A DNA stretch of 64,000 nucleotides from Pseudomonas hefeiensis. Lineage in GTDB: Bacteria > Pseudomonadota > Gammaproteobacteria > Pseudomonadales > Pseudomonadaceae. The notes under the pieces are model-generated. The model was not told the DNA's origin. It made no database searches and saw only the letters and a program-made list of their open reading frames with translations. The position numbers and the translations under genes are program-made. The DNA is taken from the NCBI RefSeq assembly GCF_030687835.1, contig NZ_CP117449.1:868001-932000 (forward strand), written 5' to 3'. This document shows positions 20,529 through 29,354 of this stretch, piece after piece (position 1 is the first letter of the stretch; every line of letters begins with the position of its first letter).

Positions 20529-21038
20529 TCAAAGGGGAATGTGGGTTGTCGACAAAACCTGACGCAACCCCATGAACGAGCGAATCTGGCGAACCCCGGG
20601 CAGGTAAAGCAATTGCTCCGCGTGGAGCCGGTTGAAACTGTTGCTGTCCTTGGTTCGTATCAACATGAAGTAATCGAATTCCCCTGTCACCACATGGCAT
20701 TCCATGCAGCCGGACACCTTTTGCGCCGCGGCTTCGAAGGCTGCGAAGGATTCTGGCGTCGAGCGGTCCAGCACCACGCCGATCAACACCACCATCCCTG
20801 CATCGAGCGCTTGATTGTCCAGCAACGCGACAATGTCCTTGATCAGGCCCGCCTGCTTGAGGCGTTCGACTCGTCGCAGGCAGGCCGGCGCGCTCAGTTT
20901 CACCTTCTCGGCGAGCGCCACATTGGAGATAGAGGCGTCTCGCTGCAGGGTCTTGAGAATGGCGCGGTCGGTCCGGTCCAGCGGGGGCGGCTCTGCGCCT
21001 GGGGTGCCGGGTTTCTTGTGGCTGTTTATTGCGTTCAT
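20529..21038 (-). CDS. acdR: Lrp/AsnC-family regulator of acdS
   Basis: A 169-residue regulator. The AsnC-type HTH is at about residues 20-80 (ISNVALAEKVKLSAPACLRR) and the RAM ligand-binding domain at about 85-160 (MECHVVTGEFDYFMLIRTKD). It is divergent from acdS, 201 bases away. This is the arrangement of acdR in P. fluorescens-group strains such as UW4, where AcdR activates acdS when ACC is present. The name rests on this position and family. Its stop is 190 bases from the convergent glyA. Confidence 0.88.
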   Translation of the reverse strand: MNAINSHKKPGTPGAEPPPLDRTDRAILKTLQRDASISNVALAEKVKLSAPACLRRVERLKQAGLIKDIVALLDNQALDAGMVVLIGVVLDRSTPESFAAFEAAAQKVSGCMECHVVTGEFDYFMLIRTKDSNSFNRLHAEQLLYLPGVRQIRSFMGLRQVLSTTHIPL

Positions 21039-21239
21039 ATTTGATTCCGCAAAATAAAAATATGTTCATAATGCTATTTGATGATTTATGTTTCTTTAAC
21101 TGATTAAAACTTGCAACACATATTTTCAGCTTTGTTCTTAATATTGAACTTGTCGAAGCCGCTCTGAAAGCACCTGGAACGCAGCCTTTTTTGCCTTTCG
21201 GTCTGGCGCTTGGATATTCAATAAACAAGGAGCAGAGTC
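21039..21239. promoter_or_regulatory. acdR-acdS divergent promoter region
   Basis: An AT-rich 201-base gap in GC-rich surroundings (for example 21046-21090, TATTTGATGATTTATGTTTC). In UW4 the equivalent region carries AcdR/Lrp, FNR-like and CRP-like sites. I did not assign individual boxes here. The acdS RBS is AAGGAG at 21228-21233. Confidence 0.6.
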
Positions 21240-22256
21240 ATGAACCTGAATCGTTTTAAACGTTATCCGCTGACCTTCGGTCCTTCTCCCATCACGCCCT
21301 TGAAACGCCTCAGCGAACACCTGGGCGGCAAGGTCGAGTTGTATGCCAAACGTGAAGACTGCAACAGTGGCCTGGCCTTCGGCGGTAACAAGACGCGCAA
21401 GCTCGAATACCTGATTCCCGAGGCGCTCGAACAGGGCTGCGACACCCTGGTGTCCATCGGCGGAATCCAGTCGAACCAGACCCGCCAGGTCGCTGCCGTC
21501 GCCGCACATCTGGGCATGAAGTGCGTGCTGGTTCAGGAAAACTGGGTGAACTACTCCGATGCGGTGTATGACCGCGTTGGCAATATCGAGATGTCTCGCA
21601 TCATGGGCGCGGATGTACGACTGGACGCCGCCGGGTTCGACATCGGCATCCGGCCCAGTTGGGAGAAGGCCATGGACGATGTGGTGGCGCGGGGTGGCAA
21701 GCCGTTCCCGATACCGGCAGGTTGTTCCGAACATCCCTACGGCGGCCTCGGGTTTGTCGGCTTTGCCGAGGAAGTACGGGAGCAGGAAAAACAACTGGGG
21801 TTCAAGTTCGACTACATCGTGGTCTGCTCCGTGACCGGCAGTACCCAGGCCGGCATGGTCGTCGGTTTCGCCGCGGATGGCCGCTCGAAGAACGTCATCG
21901 GCATTGATGCTTCGGCCAAGCCAGAGAAAACCAAGGCACAGATACTGCGTATCGCCCGGCACACCGCTGAGCTGGTGGACCTGGGTCGTGAGATCACCGA
22001 AGACGACGTGGTGCTCGATACACGCTTCGCCTACCCGGAATATGGGTTGCCCAACGAAGGTACGCTGGAAGCCATTCGTCTGTGTGGCAGCCTCGAAGGG
22101 GTGTTGACCGACCCGGTGTATGAAGGCAAATCCATGCACGGGATGATTGAAATGGTCCGCCGTGGCGAGTTCCCCGAAGGCTCGAAAGTGCTTTACGCAC
22201 ACTTGGGCGGGGCACCTGCGCTGAACGCCTACAGCTTCCTGTTCCGCAACGGCTGA
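21240..22256 (+). CDS. acdS: 1-aminocyclopropane-1-carboxylate deaminase
   Basis: A 338-residue fold-type II PLP enzyme that opens ACC, the precursor of plant ethylene, to 2-oxobutyrate and ammonia. Length and sequence agree closely with the characterised Pseudomonas AcdS as I recall it. The PLP lysine is K51 ([12 protein letters not shown]). The two residues that separate true ACC deaminase from D-cysteine desulfhydrase are both of the deaminase type: E295 (VYEGKSMHG) and L322 (AHLGGAP). It marks a plant-associated lifestyle. It leads an apparent operon with two unknown genes and an aceE-type E1. Confidence 0.97.
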   Translation: MNLNRFKRYPLTFGPSPITPLKRLSEHLGGKVELYAKREDCNSGLAFGGNKTRKLEYLIPEALEQGCDTLVSIGGIQSNQTRQVAAVAAHLGMKCVLVQENWVNYSDAVYDRVGNIEMSRIMGADVRLDAAGFDIGIRPSWEKAMDDVVARGGKPFPIPAGCSEHPYGGLGFVGFAEEVREQEKQLGFKFDYIVVCSVTGSTQAGMVVGFAADGRSKNVIGIDASAKPEKTKAQILRIARHTAELVDLGREITEDDVVLDTRFAYPEYGLPNEGTLEAIRLCGSLEGVLTDPVYEGKSMHGMIEMVRRGEFPEGSKVLYAHLGGAPALNAYSFLFRNG

Positions 22257-22346
22257 TTAACGCCAATAACCTGGAGGAGCGAGTTTGTTCACGAAGCGCT
22301 GGGTTAGTCGGCATCGATGTTGAATGTCACGGCCTCATCGCCGCCC

Positions 22347-22361
22347 GGAGCAAGTTGCTCC
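22347..22361. repeat. short REP-like hairpin between acdS and the next gene
   Basis: GGAGCAA-G-TTGCTCC, a 7-bp perfect hairpin of a type common in fluorescens-group intergenic DNA, in the 129-base gap after acdS. It could stabilise the acdS mRNA or partly attenuate read-through. Confidence 0.55.
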
Positions 22362-22385
22362 TACCAAGCCGCCGGGAGTACCGCC

Positions 22386-22850
22386 ATGCATGCGATATCG
22401 CAATCTGCAATCTGGATCAAGGAGCCTTCGGTGGATGCCGGAGTGGTCATCGTTACCAGCGCCGCGTTGCCCAAATACATGATCGACAAGCTGCACGTGG
22501 CAATAGATGACTGGGACCAGGTGGCTTATCTAGCCGTCAAGCAATCCGAGGCGTTGATGGTCGACTGGTTGCGGGTCGGGTCTGGCCCGGAACAATCTGC
22601 TGGGGGCTACGCGTGTTATGCCAGCCAACTGTTGCACTGCGTCTCCCACGAAAGTTTTTTACTGGATGTCGAAGTCGGCCCGGTTCCCGGCTTGGCCTGG
22701 CTGGGGTCCGTGCGCGGTCACCCGTTGCGCGTCGTCGAACTGGCAACGATAGCCTCATCCACCGCAGCGATGGATCAACAGGTAGAACAAGTGCTTTCGG
22801 CGACCCGCCGTCTGGCAAAAAGCGTGCTGCAGGCGCGCGGCGTCATTTAG
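22386..22850 (+). CDS. unrecognised protein, acdS operon gene 2
   Basis: A 154-residue predicted cytoplasmic protein beginning MHAISQSAIWIKEPSVDAGV, with an RBS (GGGAG) 7-8 bases before the ATG at 22386. An alternating pattern of hydrophobic strands (VVIVTSAAL; VAYLAVKQSEALMVDWLRV; LLDVEVGPVPGLAWLGSV) and a C-terminal amphipathic helix (QVEQVLSATRRLAKSVLQA) suggest a small alpha/beta protein. There is no signal peptide and no family I recognise. Its N-terminus resembles that of the following gene product (W-[IV]-[KR]-E-P-S, then V-V-[IV]), so the two may be distant paralogues. Confidence 0.65.
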   Translation: MHAISQSAIWIKEPSVDAGVVIVTSAALPKYMIDKLHVAIDDWDQVAYLAVKQSEALMVDWLRVGSGPEQSAGGYACYASQLLHCVSHESFLLDVEVGPVPGLAWLGSVRGHPLRVVELATIASSTAAMDQQVEQVLSATRRLAKSVLQARGVI

Positions 22851-22909
22851 CCAATGTCCGCGCCAATTCACCTGTTGAATCAACCACCCAAACAACAAAG
22901 GCCACGCCT

Positions 22910-23332
22910 ATGAGCCAAGCTGCCGGCTGTCGCAGCAACGCCCTGAAGTGGGTGCGCGAGCCTTCAAATTGCACGCGTGTCGTGGTCATCGCGTGCGGGC
23001 TTGATAGCGATCACATTGACTTGATCCATCAGGGGTTCAGCTGTTTTGACAATGTTGCACTGATCCATATCGATGCTGTGAACACGCTGCCTGGCCAGCT
23101 CGCTGAAGTGCGAGTGGCCAAGGCTGACTATTGTTTTGTAGTGCTCGGTGAACTGGATGAGCGTTTATTGCGCGACCTTTCCATTGGTCAGCCCTGCATC
23201 TACCCGATTGCTTCAGACGGGACGGCCGAACGTTCGATTATTGCGGCGGTAGAACAGGTGAAAAGCCTCGCCCGGGTGAATCGTTCGCACCACCTTGAAG
23301 TGTTACCCGACACCTGCAGGAGCTGCTCATGA
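22910..23332 (+). CDS. unrecognised protein, acdS operon gene 3
   Basis: A 140-residue protein starting MSQAAGCRSNALKWVREPSN. Strands and helices alternate (VVVIACGLDSDHIDLIHQGF; VALIHIDAVNTLPGQLAEV; YCFVVLGELDERLLRDL), as in a small Rossmann-like or flavodoxin-like fold, and it ends with a Cys pair (DTCRSCS). I recognise no family. Its stop overlaps the E1 start codon (ATGA), so it is translationally coupled to the dehydrogenase and probably works with it or its substrate. Confidence 0.65.
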   Translation: MSQAAGCRSNALKWVREPSNCTRVVVIACGLDSDHIDLIHQGFSCFDNVALIHIDAVNTLPGQLAEVRVAKADYCFVVLGELDERLLRDLSIGQPCIYPIASDGTAERSIIAAVEQVKSLARVNRSHHLEVLPDTCRSCS

Positions 23333-26028
23333 GCGCGTCCGATATCCAGACCCAATTGCCGGGCCAGACAGTTGAAGATGAACAGGAAATGGCCGAGTGG
23401 CAGGAAGCGTTGCTGTCCGTTATCGCTCACGGTGGCAAGGTCCGAGCAAAACAGATCCTCGACAGGCTGGTGGCCTTGGCCGGCACTTGCGAGATCGGTT
23501 GGCGACCCAGCCACGGCACGCCTTATATCAATACGATCAGCGTCGAGCAGCAGCCGGTGTTTCCGGGCGACCTGGCGCTGGAAGAGCGACTGGCGTCGAT
23601 CATGCGCTGGAACGCGCTGGTCATGGTCGCCAGAGCCAACCAGGCCTATGGGGAACTGGGTGGCCACATCGCCAGTTACGCCAGCGCCGCCGATTTGTTT
23701 GAAGTGGGCTTCAACCATTTTTTCAAGGCGCGCACCGACACGCGCGGCGGTGATCTGGTGTTTTACCAGCCGCACTCGGCACCGGGCGTTTATGCGCGGG
23801 CCTTTCTGGAAGGACGCCTCGAGGAACAGGATCTGCAACATTATCGGCAAGAGATCAGCGCTCGTGCCAATGGCGCTCGGGGTTTGTCGAGTTACCCGCA
23901 CCCGTGGTTGATGCCAGACTTCTGGCAGTTCCCGACCGGCTCGATGGGCATCGGTCCGATCAGCTCGATCTACCAGGCGCGTTTCATGCGTTATCTGGAA
24001 CACCGCGGCCTGCAAAATACCTCGGGACGAACCGTCTGGGGGGTGTTTGGCGACGGTGAAATGGATGAGCCGGAAAGCATGTCAGCACTGACCCTGGCGG
24101 CGCGTGAAGGGCTGGATAATCTGGTGTGGGTGGTCAACTGCAACCTTCAGCGCCTGGACGGTCCGGTGCGGGGTAACGGTCGCATCATCGATGAGTTGGA
24201 GGCTCTGTTCGGCGGGGCCGGCTGGAATGTCATCAAACTGGTCTGGGGCTCCGACTGGGACGGATTGTTTGCCCGGGATAAAGACGGCGCGCTGGTCCGG
24301 GCATTGTCGGCGACGGTCGATGGCCAGTTCCAGACGTTCGCGGCCAAGGATGGGCGCTTCAACCGTGAGCATTTTTTCGGCCAGGACGAAGCCCTGGCGC
24401 ATTTGGCCCAAGGCCTGACCGACGAGCAGATCGACCGCCTCAAGCGCGGTGGTCATGACCTGGTGAAAATCTTTGCCGCGTATCAAAGCGCAATGCTCGA
24501 GGGCAAGAAGCCTACGGTCATCCTCGCCCAGACCAAGAAGGGTTTCGGCATGGGCGACGCCGGGCAGGGCAAGATGACCGTGCACCAGCAGAAGAAACTC
24601 GATAATGAGGCGTTGATCGCATTCCGCAACCGTTTCAACCTGCCGTTGACCGATGAACAGGCTATCTCGCTGAGCTTCTTCAAGCCGGGCGACGGCAGTG
24701 CCGAAATACGCTACCTGCATGAGCGCCGCCGTGCGTTGGGCGGTTACATGCCTACGCGACCGTCGACCTGCGAGTCATTGGCCGTCCCCGATGTAGACAG
24801 CTACGCCGGGTTTGCCATCGCCGCCGAAGGCAAGGAAATGTCCACCACCATGGCCTTCGTGCGCATGCTCAGCGGATTGCTGCGGGACAAGCAATTGGGG
24901 CCGCGAATCGTACCGATCGTGGCGGATGAAGCGCGTACCTTCGGCATGGCCAGCCTGTTCAAGCAGATCGGCATCTACTCCAGCGTGGGGCAGCGTTATG
25001 AGCCGGAGGACATTGGTTCGATCCTGAGTTATCGAGAAGCCCTGGACGGGCAGATTCTCGAAGAGGGCATCAGCGAGGCTGGCGCCATCAGTTCCTGGGT
25101 GGCTGCCGCGACCAGCTACTCGGTGCATGGCCTGCCGATGTTGCCGTTCTACATCTATTACTCGATGTTCGGCTTCCAGCGCATCGGCGACCTGATCTGG
25201 GCGGCGGCGGATCAGCGCGCTCGCGGGTTCCTGCTCGGCGCGACTGCAGGGCGCACAACCCTGGGCGGCGAAGGCTTGCAGCACCAGGACGGTAACAGTC
25301 ATGTGATGGCGTCGATGGTGCCCAACTGTCGCGCCTACGATCCCGCGTTCGCCGGTGAGTTTGCGGTGATTCTGGATCACGGCATGCGCCAGATGCTGGA
25401 GCGCCAGGTCGACGAGTTTTACTACGTCACCTTGATGAACGAGAACTACCCGCAGCCCAACCTTCCCGAAGGCGTCGAACAGGCGATCATCAAGGGCATG
25501 TACGCATTTGCCCGGCATGAAGTGACGAATACGCGCGGCACCGTGCAGTTGCTGGGTTCCGGCACGATCCTGCGCGAAGTCATTGCCGCCGCCGAGTTGC
25601 TGGCCCATGACTGGAGCATCGACAGTCAGGTCTGGAGCGTCACCAGCTTCAGCGAGTTGGCCCGGGATGCGCGGGAAGTGGAACGCTGGAATCGCCTGCA
25701 TCCCGGACAACCTGCCAAATGCAGTCATGTTCAGGAATGCCTCGACGACTCGGCACCGATCATTGCCTGTACCGATTACGTGCGCGCCTTGCCCCAGTTG
25801 ATCGCCAGTTATCTCGAGGCCCGTTACACCGTGCTCGGCACCGACGGGTTTGGCCGCAGCGATACCCGCAACCAACTGCGCAGGTTCTTCGAAGTGGACC
25901 GCCACCAGATTGTCTTGAGTGCGCTGACCTCACTGGTCCATGAGGGGCGTCTGGACGCCAGTGTCTGTGCCGAGGCGATTGCGCGCTATGCCATTGATGT
26001 TGATGACGTCGCGCCTTGGGACGCTTGA
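23329..26028 (+). CDS. homodimeric 2-oxo acid dehydrogenase E1 (AceE/MdeB-like)
   Basis: An 899-residue thiamine-diphosphate E1 of the AceE type. The cofactor motif is GDGEMDEPESMSALTLAARE near residue 240, with NCNLQRLDGPVRGNGRIID after it. Transketolase-like blocks VPIVADEARTFGMASLFKQI near 525 and GATAGRTTLGGEGLQHQDGN near 640 are intact. AceE makes acetyl units for the pyruvate complex and normally lies beside aceF. No E2 or E3 is present here. P. putida MdeB, an AceE homologue next to methionine gamma-lyase and an Lrp-type regulator, is reported to prefer 2-oxobutyrate. Placed behind acdS, this protein is best explained as a 2-oxobutyrate E1 feeding propionyl-CoA formation, borrowing the housekeeping E2/E3. 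That role is inferred. Confidence 0.88.
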   Translation: MSASDIQTQLPGQTVEDEQEMAEWQEALLSVIAHGGKVRAKQILDRLVALAGTCEIGWRPSHGTPYINTISVEQQPVFPGDLALEERLASIMRWNALVMVARANQAYGELGGHIASYASAADLFEVGFNHFFKARTDTRGGDLVFYQPHSAPGVYARAFLEGRLEEQDLQHYRQEISARANGARGLSSYPHPWLMPDFWQFPTGSMGIGPISSIYQARFMRYLEHRGLQNTSGRTVWGVFGDGEMDEPESMSALTLAAREGLDNLVWVVNCNLQRLDGPVRGNGRIIDELEALFGGAGWNVIKLVWGSDWDGLFARDKDGALVRALSATVDGQFQTFAAKDGRFNREHFFGQDEALAHLAQGLTDEQIDRLKRGGHDLVKIFAAYQSAMLEGKKPTVILAQTKKGFGMGDAGQGKMTVHQQKKLDNEALIAFRNRFNLPLTDEQAISLSFFKPGDGSAEIRYLHERRRALGGYMPTRPSTCESLAVPDVDSYAGFAIAAEGKEMSTTMAFVRMLSGLLRDKQLGPRIVPIVADEARTFGMASLFKQIGIYSSVGQRYEPEDIGSILSYREALDGQILEEGISEAGAISSWVAAATSYSVHGLPMLPFYIYYSMFGFQRIGDLIWAAADQRARGFLLGATAGRTTLGGEGLQHQDGNSHVMASMVPNCRAYDPAFAGEFAVILDHGMRQMLERQVDEFYYVTLMNENYPQPNLPEGVEQAIIKGMYAFARHEVTNTRGTVQLLGSGTILREVIAAAELLAHDWSIDSQVWSVTSFSELARDAREVERWNRLHPGQPAKCSHVQECLDDSAPIIACTDYVRALPQLIASYLEARYTVLGTDGFGRSDTRNQLRRFFEVDRHQIVLSALTSLVHEGRLDASVCAEAIARYAIDVDDVAPWDA

Positions 26029-26070
26029 AACCGACTTCAGACAGAATCGAATTTTCAGGAAAGGGTTATG

Positions 26071-26779
26071 AAGTGAATCAGTTTGCGATGATGTTGGCTG
26101 TGCCGACGCCTTCGCGAGCAAGCCCGCTCCCACCGGTTTTTGTGTTGAGTCCGGATGTTGTGAACACCCGCAACCCCATGTGGGAGCGGGCTTGCTCGCG
26201 AAAGCGGTGAGTCAGTTTGCGATGATGTTGGCTGTGCCGACGCCTTCGCGAGCAAGCCCGCTCCCACAGGTTTTTTGTGTTGAGTCCGGATGCTGTGGGC
26301 ACCCGCAATCCCTTGTGGGAGCGAGCCTGCTCGCGAAAGCGGTGAATCAGCTTGTGATGATGTTGGCAGTGCCGCCGCCTTCGCGAGCAAGCCCGCTCCC
26401 ACAGGTTTTTGTGTCGTGTTCAGATGTTGTGAACACCTGCAATCCCTTGTGGGAGCGGGCTTGCTCGCGAAAGCGGTGGATCAGCTTGTGATGATGTTGG
26501 ATGTGCCGGCGTCATCGCGAGCAGGCTCGCTCCCACAGTTTTTTGTGTTGAGTCCGGATGCTGTGGGCACCCGCAATCCCTTGTGGGAGCGGGCTTGCTC
26601 GCGAAAGCGGTGGATCAGTTTGTGATGATGTTGGATGTGCCAACGCCTTCGCGAGCAAGCCCGCTCCCACAGTTTTTTGTGTCGTGTTCAGATGTTGTGA
26701 ACACCTGCAACCCCATGTGGGAGCGGGCTTGCTCGCGAAAGCGGTGTATCAGTTTGCGATGATGTTGGCTGTGCCGACT
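26071..26779. repeat. tandem array of five ~134-bp REP-pair units
   Basis: Each unit has an inward REP (TTCGCGAGCAAGCCCGCTCC) and, about 69 bases later, its complement (GTGGGAGCGGGCTTGCTCGC), joined by two conserved linkers. One linker contains GATGATGTTGGCTGTGCCGA. The first type starts at 26111, 26245, 26380, 26514 and 26648; the second at 26180, 26315, 26449, 26583 and 26717. The period is 134-135 bp, with a partial sixth linker at the right. Linkers alternate between two variants. REP pairs of this kind (BIMEs) are moved by RAYT transposases; none lies in the window. Confidence 0.93.
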
Positions 26780-27933
26780 GAACTGCTCTCGCCGACAGCC
26801 AGAATAGTCGCCACCAAGGCCTGCGCGCGAGGCACCAGGGTGTCCAGTTCCAGGTATTCACGATCGGTGTGGACCTTGCCACCCACCGGCCCGAGGCCAC
26901 ACAGGGTTGGAATGCCCAGGCTGGCCGTGAATCCAGAGTCGGCGCAACCGCCGGTGAACTCGCCTTCGACGCTGAAACCCAGCGCCAGCGCTTTTTGTTG
27001 GTAGATGTGCAGCAGCCGTTCGCTGTGATGGGCTTCCATCGGTAGAAAGGTCGTCGCTTCCTTGAGGATGGCGCGGGTGCCGATCAGTTCTTCTTCTGCG
27101 ACGATGGCCTGGATTGCGCTAAAGATCTGATCCCAGTGCTTGAGTTCGATGAAGCGCACGTCCAGCCGGGCGCAGGCGCTAGGCGCAACGGTGTTGCTGG
27201 ACGTGCCACCGGACATCAGGCCCACATTAGTCGTGATGCCTGCCGAGTAATCGGTCAAGGCATGCAGCTTGACGATCTTGCGTGCCAGGGCCTCGATGGC
27301 GCTGGCTCCGTCGGCATGGTTGACCCCGGCATGCGCCGCGCGGCCGCTGACTTCGATGATCAATGTGGCTCCGCCTTTGCGCGCGCTGACCACGTTACCG
27401 CTGGCCCGGCCGGGTTCGGTATTGAGCACGGCGCGGGCGGCACGGGCGGCGTTTTCGATATGGGCTCTGGCGCTGCCGGAGCCGATTTCTTCGTCACCGG
27501 TGAACAGAACCTGCACCGGATAGGGCAACTGACCGGCGCGTTTGAGTGCCTTGAGCGCGAAGCAATTGAGCACCAGGCCGCCTTTCATGTCGGCGACGCC
27601 GGGGCCATAGGCGAGGATGGCGTCGCGGCTATAGCCGCGAGTGGTGGTGGTGCCTTTGGGGAACACCGTGTCGCGATGGCCCAGCAACAGCACCGGCTTT
27701 CCAGGTTCGCCTGGCACTTGGGCAAGCATCACGTCGCCAAAACCATCGACCGGCAGGCGCTTGAGCAGGATACCGTCGGCTTCCAGTTCAGCCGCGAGCA
27801 GCGCGCCCACCGCGTCGACGCCCGCCTTGTCATAGCTGTTGGAGTCGGTGTCGACGATACGCTGCAGCAGCGCTTCCATGGCTTGGCGCTGGCCAGCAAG
27901 CCAGTCCAGCGCCTGTTGTGGAGTGGCGCTCAT
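26749..27933 (-). CDS. M20-family metallopeptidase, carboxypeptidase G2-like
   Basis: A 394-residue zinc peptidase. Metal-site motifs are LLLGHRDTVFPKGT (about residue 80), GPGVADMKGGLVLNCFALK near 110-128, FTGDEEIGSGSAR near 143, and GCADSGFTASLGIPTLCGLG near 343. It resembles glutamate carboxypeptidase/ArgE types that remove a C-terminal residue or an acyl group. The last nine or ten residues (about VGTANIIAN) and the stop codon are encoded by the REP array linker, so the native C-terminus has been replaced. It overlaps the upstream peptidase gene by ATGA and is the last gene of the peptide-uptake operon. Confidence 0.88.
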   Translation of the reverse strand: MSATPQQALDWLAGQRQAMEALLQRIVDTDSNSYDKAGVDAVGALLAAELEADGILLKRLPVDGFGDVMLAQVPGEPGKPVLLLGHRDTVFPKGTTTTRGYSRDAILAYGPGVADMKGGLVLNCFALKALKRAGQLPYPVQVLFTGDEEIGSGSARAHIENAARAARAVLNTEPGRASGNVVSARKGGATLIIEVSGRAAHAGVNHADGASAIEALARKIVKLHALTDYSAGITTNVGLMSGGTSSNTVAPSACARLDVRFIELKHWDQIFSAIQAIVAEEELIGTRAILKEATTFLPMEAHHSERLLHIYQQKALALGFSVEGEFTGGCADSGFTASLGIPTLCGLGPVGGKVHTDREYLELDTLVPRAQALVATILAVGESSSVGTANIIAN

Positions 27934-29354
27934 TGCGCCTGCTCCCGCAACTGATGTTCCTGAGTCAGGCGTGCCGCGTCGTTGCCCAGGTCCCAGAATA
28001 GCCCGGCCATGATTTGCAGGCTTTCCTTGACCACCGGTGCGAGCAAGTGCTCGTTCGGCGCATGTTGTGAGCAGGCCGGGTACGAGTGCGGCACCCACAA
28101 TGTTGGCAGGCCGAGCACGTCCGCGAACACATCGTTGGGCAGCGATCCACCGAGGTTTGGCAGCAGCGCAGGTTTTTTGCCGGTGGTCTGTGTCAGGGAG
28201 CTGAGCGCCCAATTGACCCATGGGCTTTGCGGGTCTAGCCGAGTGGCATGCATCACATCGATGCGGCTTTGCCTGACCTCGACATTGCTGAAACCATGAG
28301 CGTCCAGGTGGGTGCGCACAGCCGGGATGAAGGTCGTGTAGTCGCTGTTCACCACGAAGCGGATATGGCAGTGGGCGTTGGCCTTGCCAGGGATCGCATG
28401 CACGGGGGCGTCCGGGTTGCCGGTCTTGAAGGCGATGACGTCGAGGGTGTTCCAGCCGAACACCTTTTCGCTCAGCGAGAGCTGCGGATTACCCCAGTTG
28501 GCGTCGATTTCCGGATCGCCCGGCCCGCCACCCACGTCAATATCGGCCAGTGCCTGGCGAACCGGCTCCGGCAGTGTCTCGGGCATCAGCCCCGCCACTT
28601 TCACCCGACCGTGTTCATCGACCATGCTCGCGATGGCATTGGCCAGAATAATGCCGGGGTTGGCCAGCAACCCGCCCCAGTTACCAGAGTGATGAGCGCC
28701 CTCGCGCAAGTTGACCGCCAACTCGAAGTTGAACACCCCGCGTGAGCCGAGAAAAATCGTCGGTCGTGATGCCGCCAGGCGCGGGCCGTCCGAGGCGATG
28801 AAAATATCTGCCGCGAGCTCTTTGCTGTGCGCGGCACAGAATGCATTCAAGCCCGGCGAGCCCTCTTCTTCGCCCATTTCCAGCAGCAGTTTGACGTTGA
28901 AACCCAGCTTGCCGTCGCGAGCCTTGAGCGTTTGCTCCAGTGCGGTCAGGTTGATCAGGTGCTGGCCTTTGTTATCTGCCGTGCCACGACCGTACCAGCG
29001 ATCGCCCTCAACCGTGACTTGCCACGGCGACAGGCCTTCCCGCCATTGCGCTTCATAGCCACGCACCACATCACCATGGCCGTAACTGAGAACGGTCGGC
29101 AGTTCTGGATGTTCAATGCGTGTGGCGATCATGAAGGGACCGCGCTCTGCCACCGGGTTGTCATAGATCTTGACGCTGAAGCCCATCGCCTCGACATGCG
29201 GGGTGATGAAGTCATTGAGGTAGCGGTACAACTCAGGCTGGCTGTCCGTTGCCTGGCTTTCGGTGTGCAAGGCGACGCTACGTTCGAGCAGGTTAAAAAA
29301 TGCGCCGTTGTCAAATTGCTCTGTGGTGTTGCTGATGGCCAGTGAACGACTCAT
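27930..29354 (-). CDS. M20-family metallopeptidase (dipeptidase type)
   Basis: A 474-residue M20 peptidase. It has YGHGDVVRGYEAQWREGLSP (about residues 88-107), WYGRGTADNKGQHLINLTAL near 119-138, LEMGEEEGSPGLNAF near 162, and the dimerisation-domain block HSGNWGGLLANPG near 225. The ATG at 29354 is chosen because it overlaps the ABC ATPase stop and has GGAG upstream; the longer frame would add 16 residues. With the following peptidase it probably cleaves peptides imported by the ABC system. Exact specificity is unknown. Confidence 0.88.
   Translation of the reverse strand: MSRSLAISNTTEQFDNGAFFNLLERSVALHTESQATDSQPELYRYLNDFITPHVEAMGFSVKIYDNPVAERGPFMIATRIEHPELPTVLSYGHGDVVRGYEAQWREGLSPWQVTVEGDRWYGRGTADNKGQHLINLTALEQTLKARDGKLGFNVKLLLEMGEEEGSPGLNAFCAAHSKELAADIFIASDGPRLAASRPTIFLGSRGVFNFELAVNLREGAHHSGNWGGLLANPGIILANAIASMVDEHGRVKVAGLMPETLPEPVRQALADIDVGGGPGDPEIDANWGNPQLSLSEKVFGWNTLDVIAFKTGNPDAPVHAIPGKANAHCHIRFVVNSDYTTFIPAVRTHLDAHGFSNVEVRQSRIDVMHATRLDPQSPWVNWALSSLTQTTGKKPALLPNLGGSLPNDVFADVLGLPTLWVPHSYPACSQHAPNEHLLAPVVKESLQIMAGLFWDLGNDAARLTQEHQLREQAQ

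Noticed and set aside
21240..22256. D-cysteine desulfhydrase
   Set aside because: The diagnostic residues are E295 and L322, typical of ACC deaminase, and the divergent Lrp-type regulator fits acdR.
24775..25905. Long minus-strand ORF of 376 codons
   Set aside because: It is the mirror frame of the E1 gene; its sequence is His/Gln/Arg-rich without family motifs. The same applies to 4848-6209, 18818-20026 and 21138-22202 on the minus strand.
26071..26779. CRISPR array
   Set aside because: Regular 134-bp spacing drew attention, but the spacers are themselves repeated and each unit holds two inverted REPs. There are no cas genes and no unique spacers.
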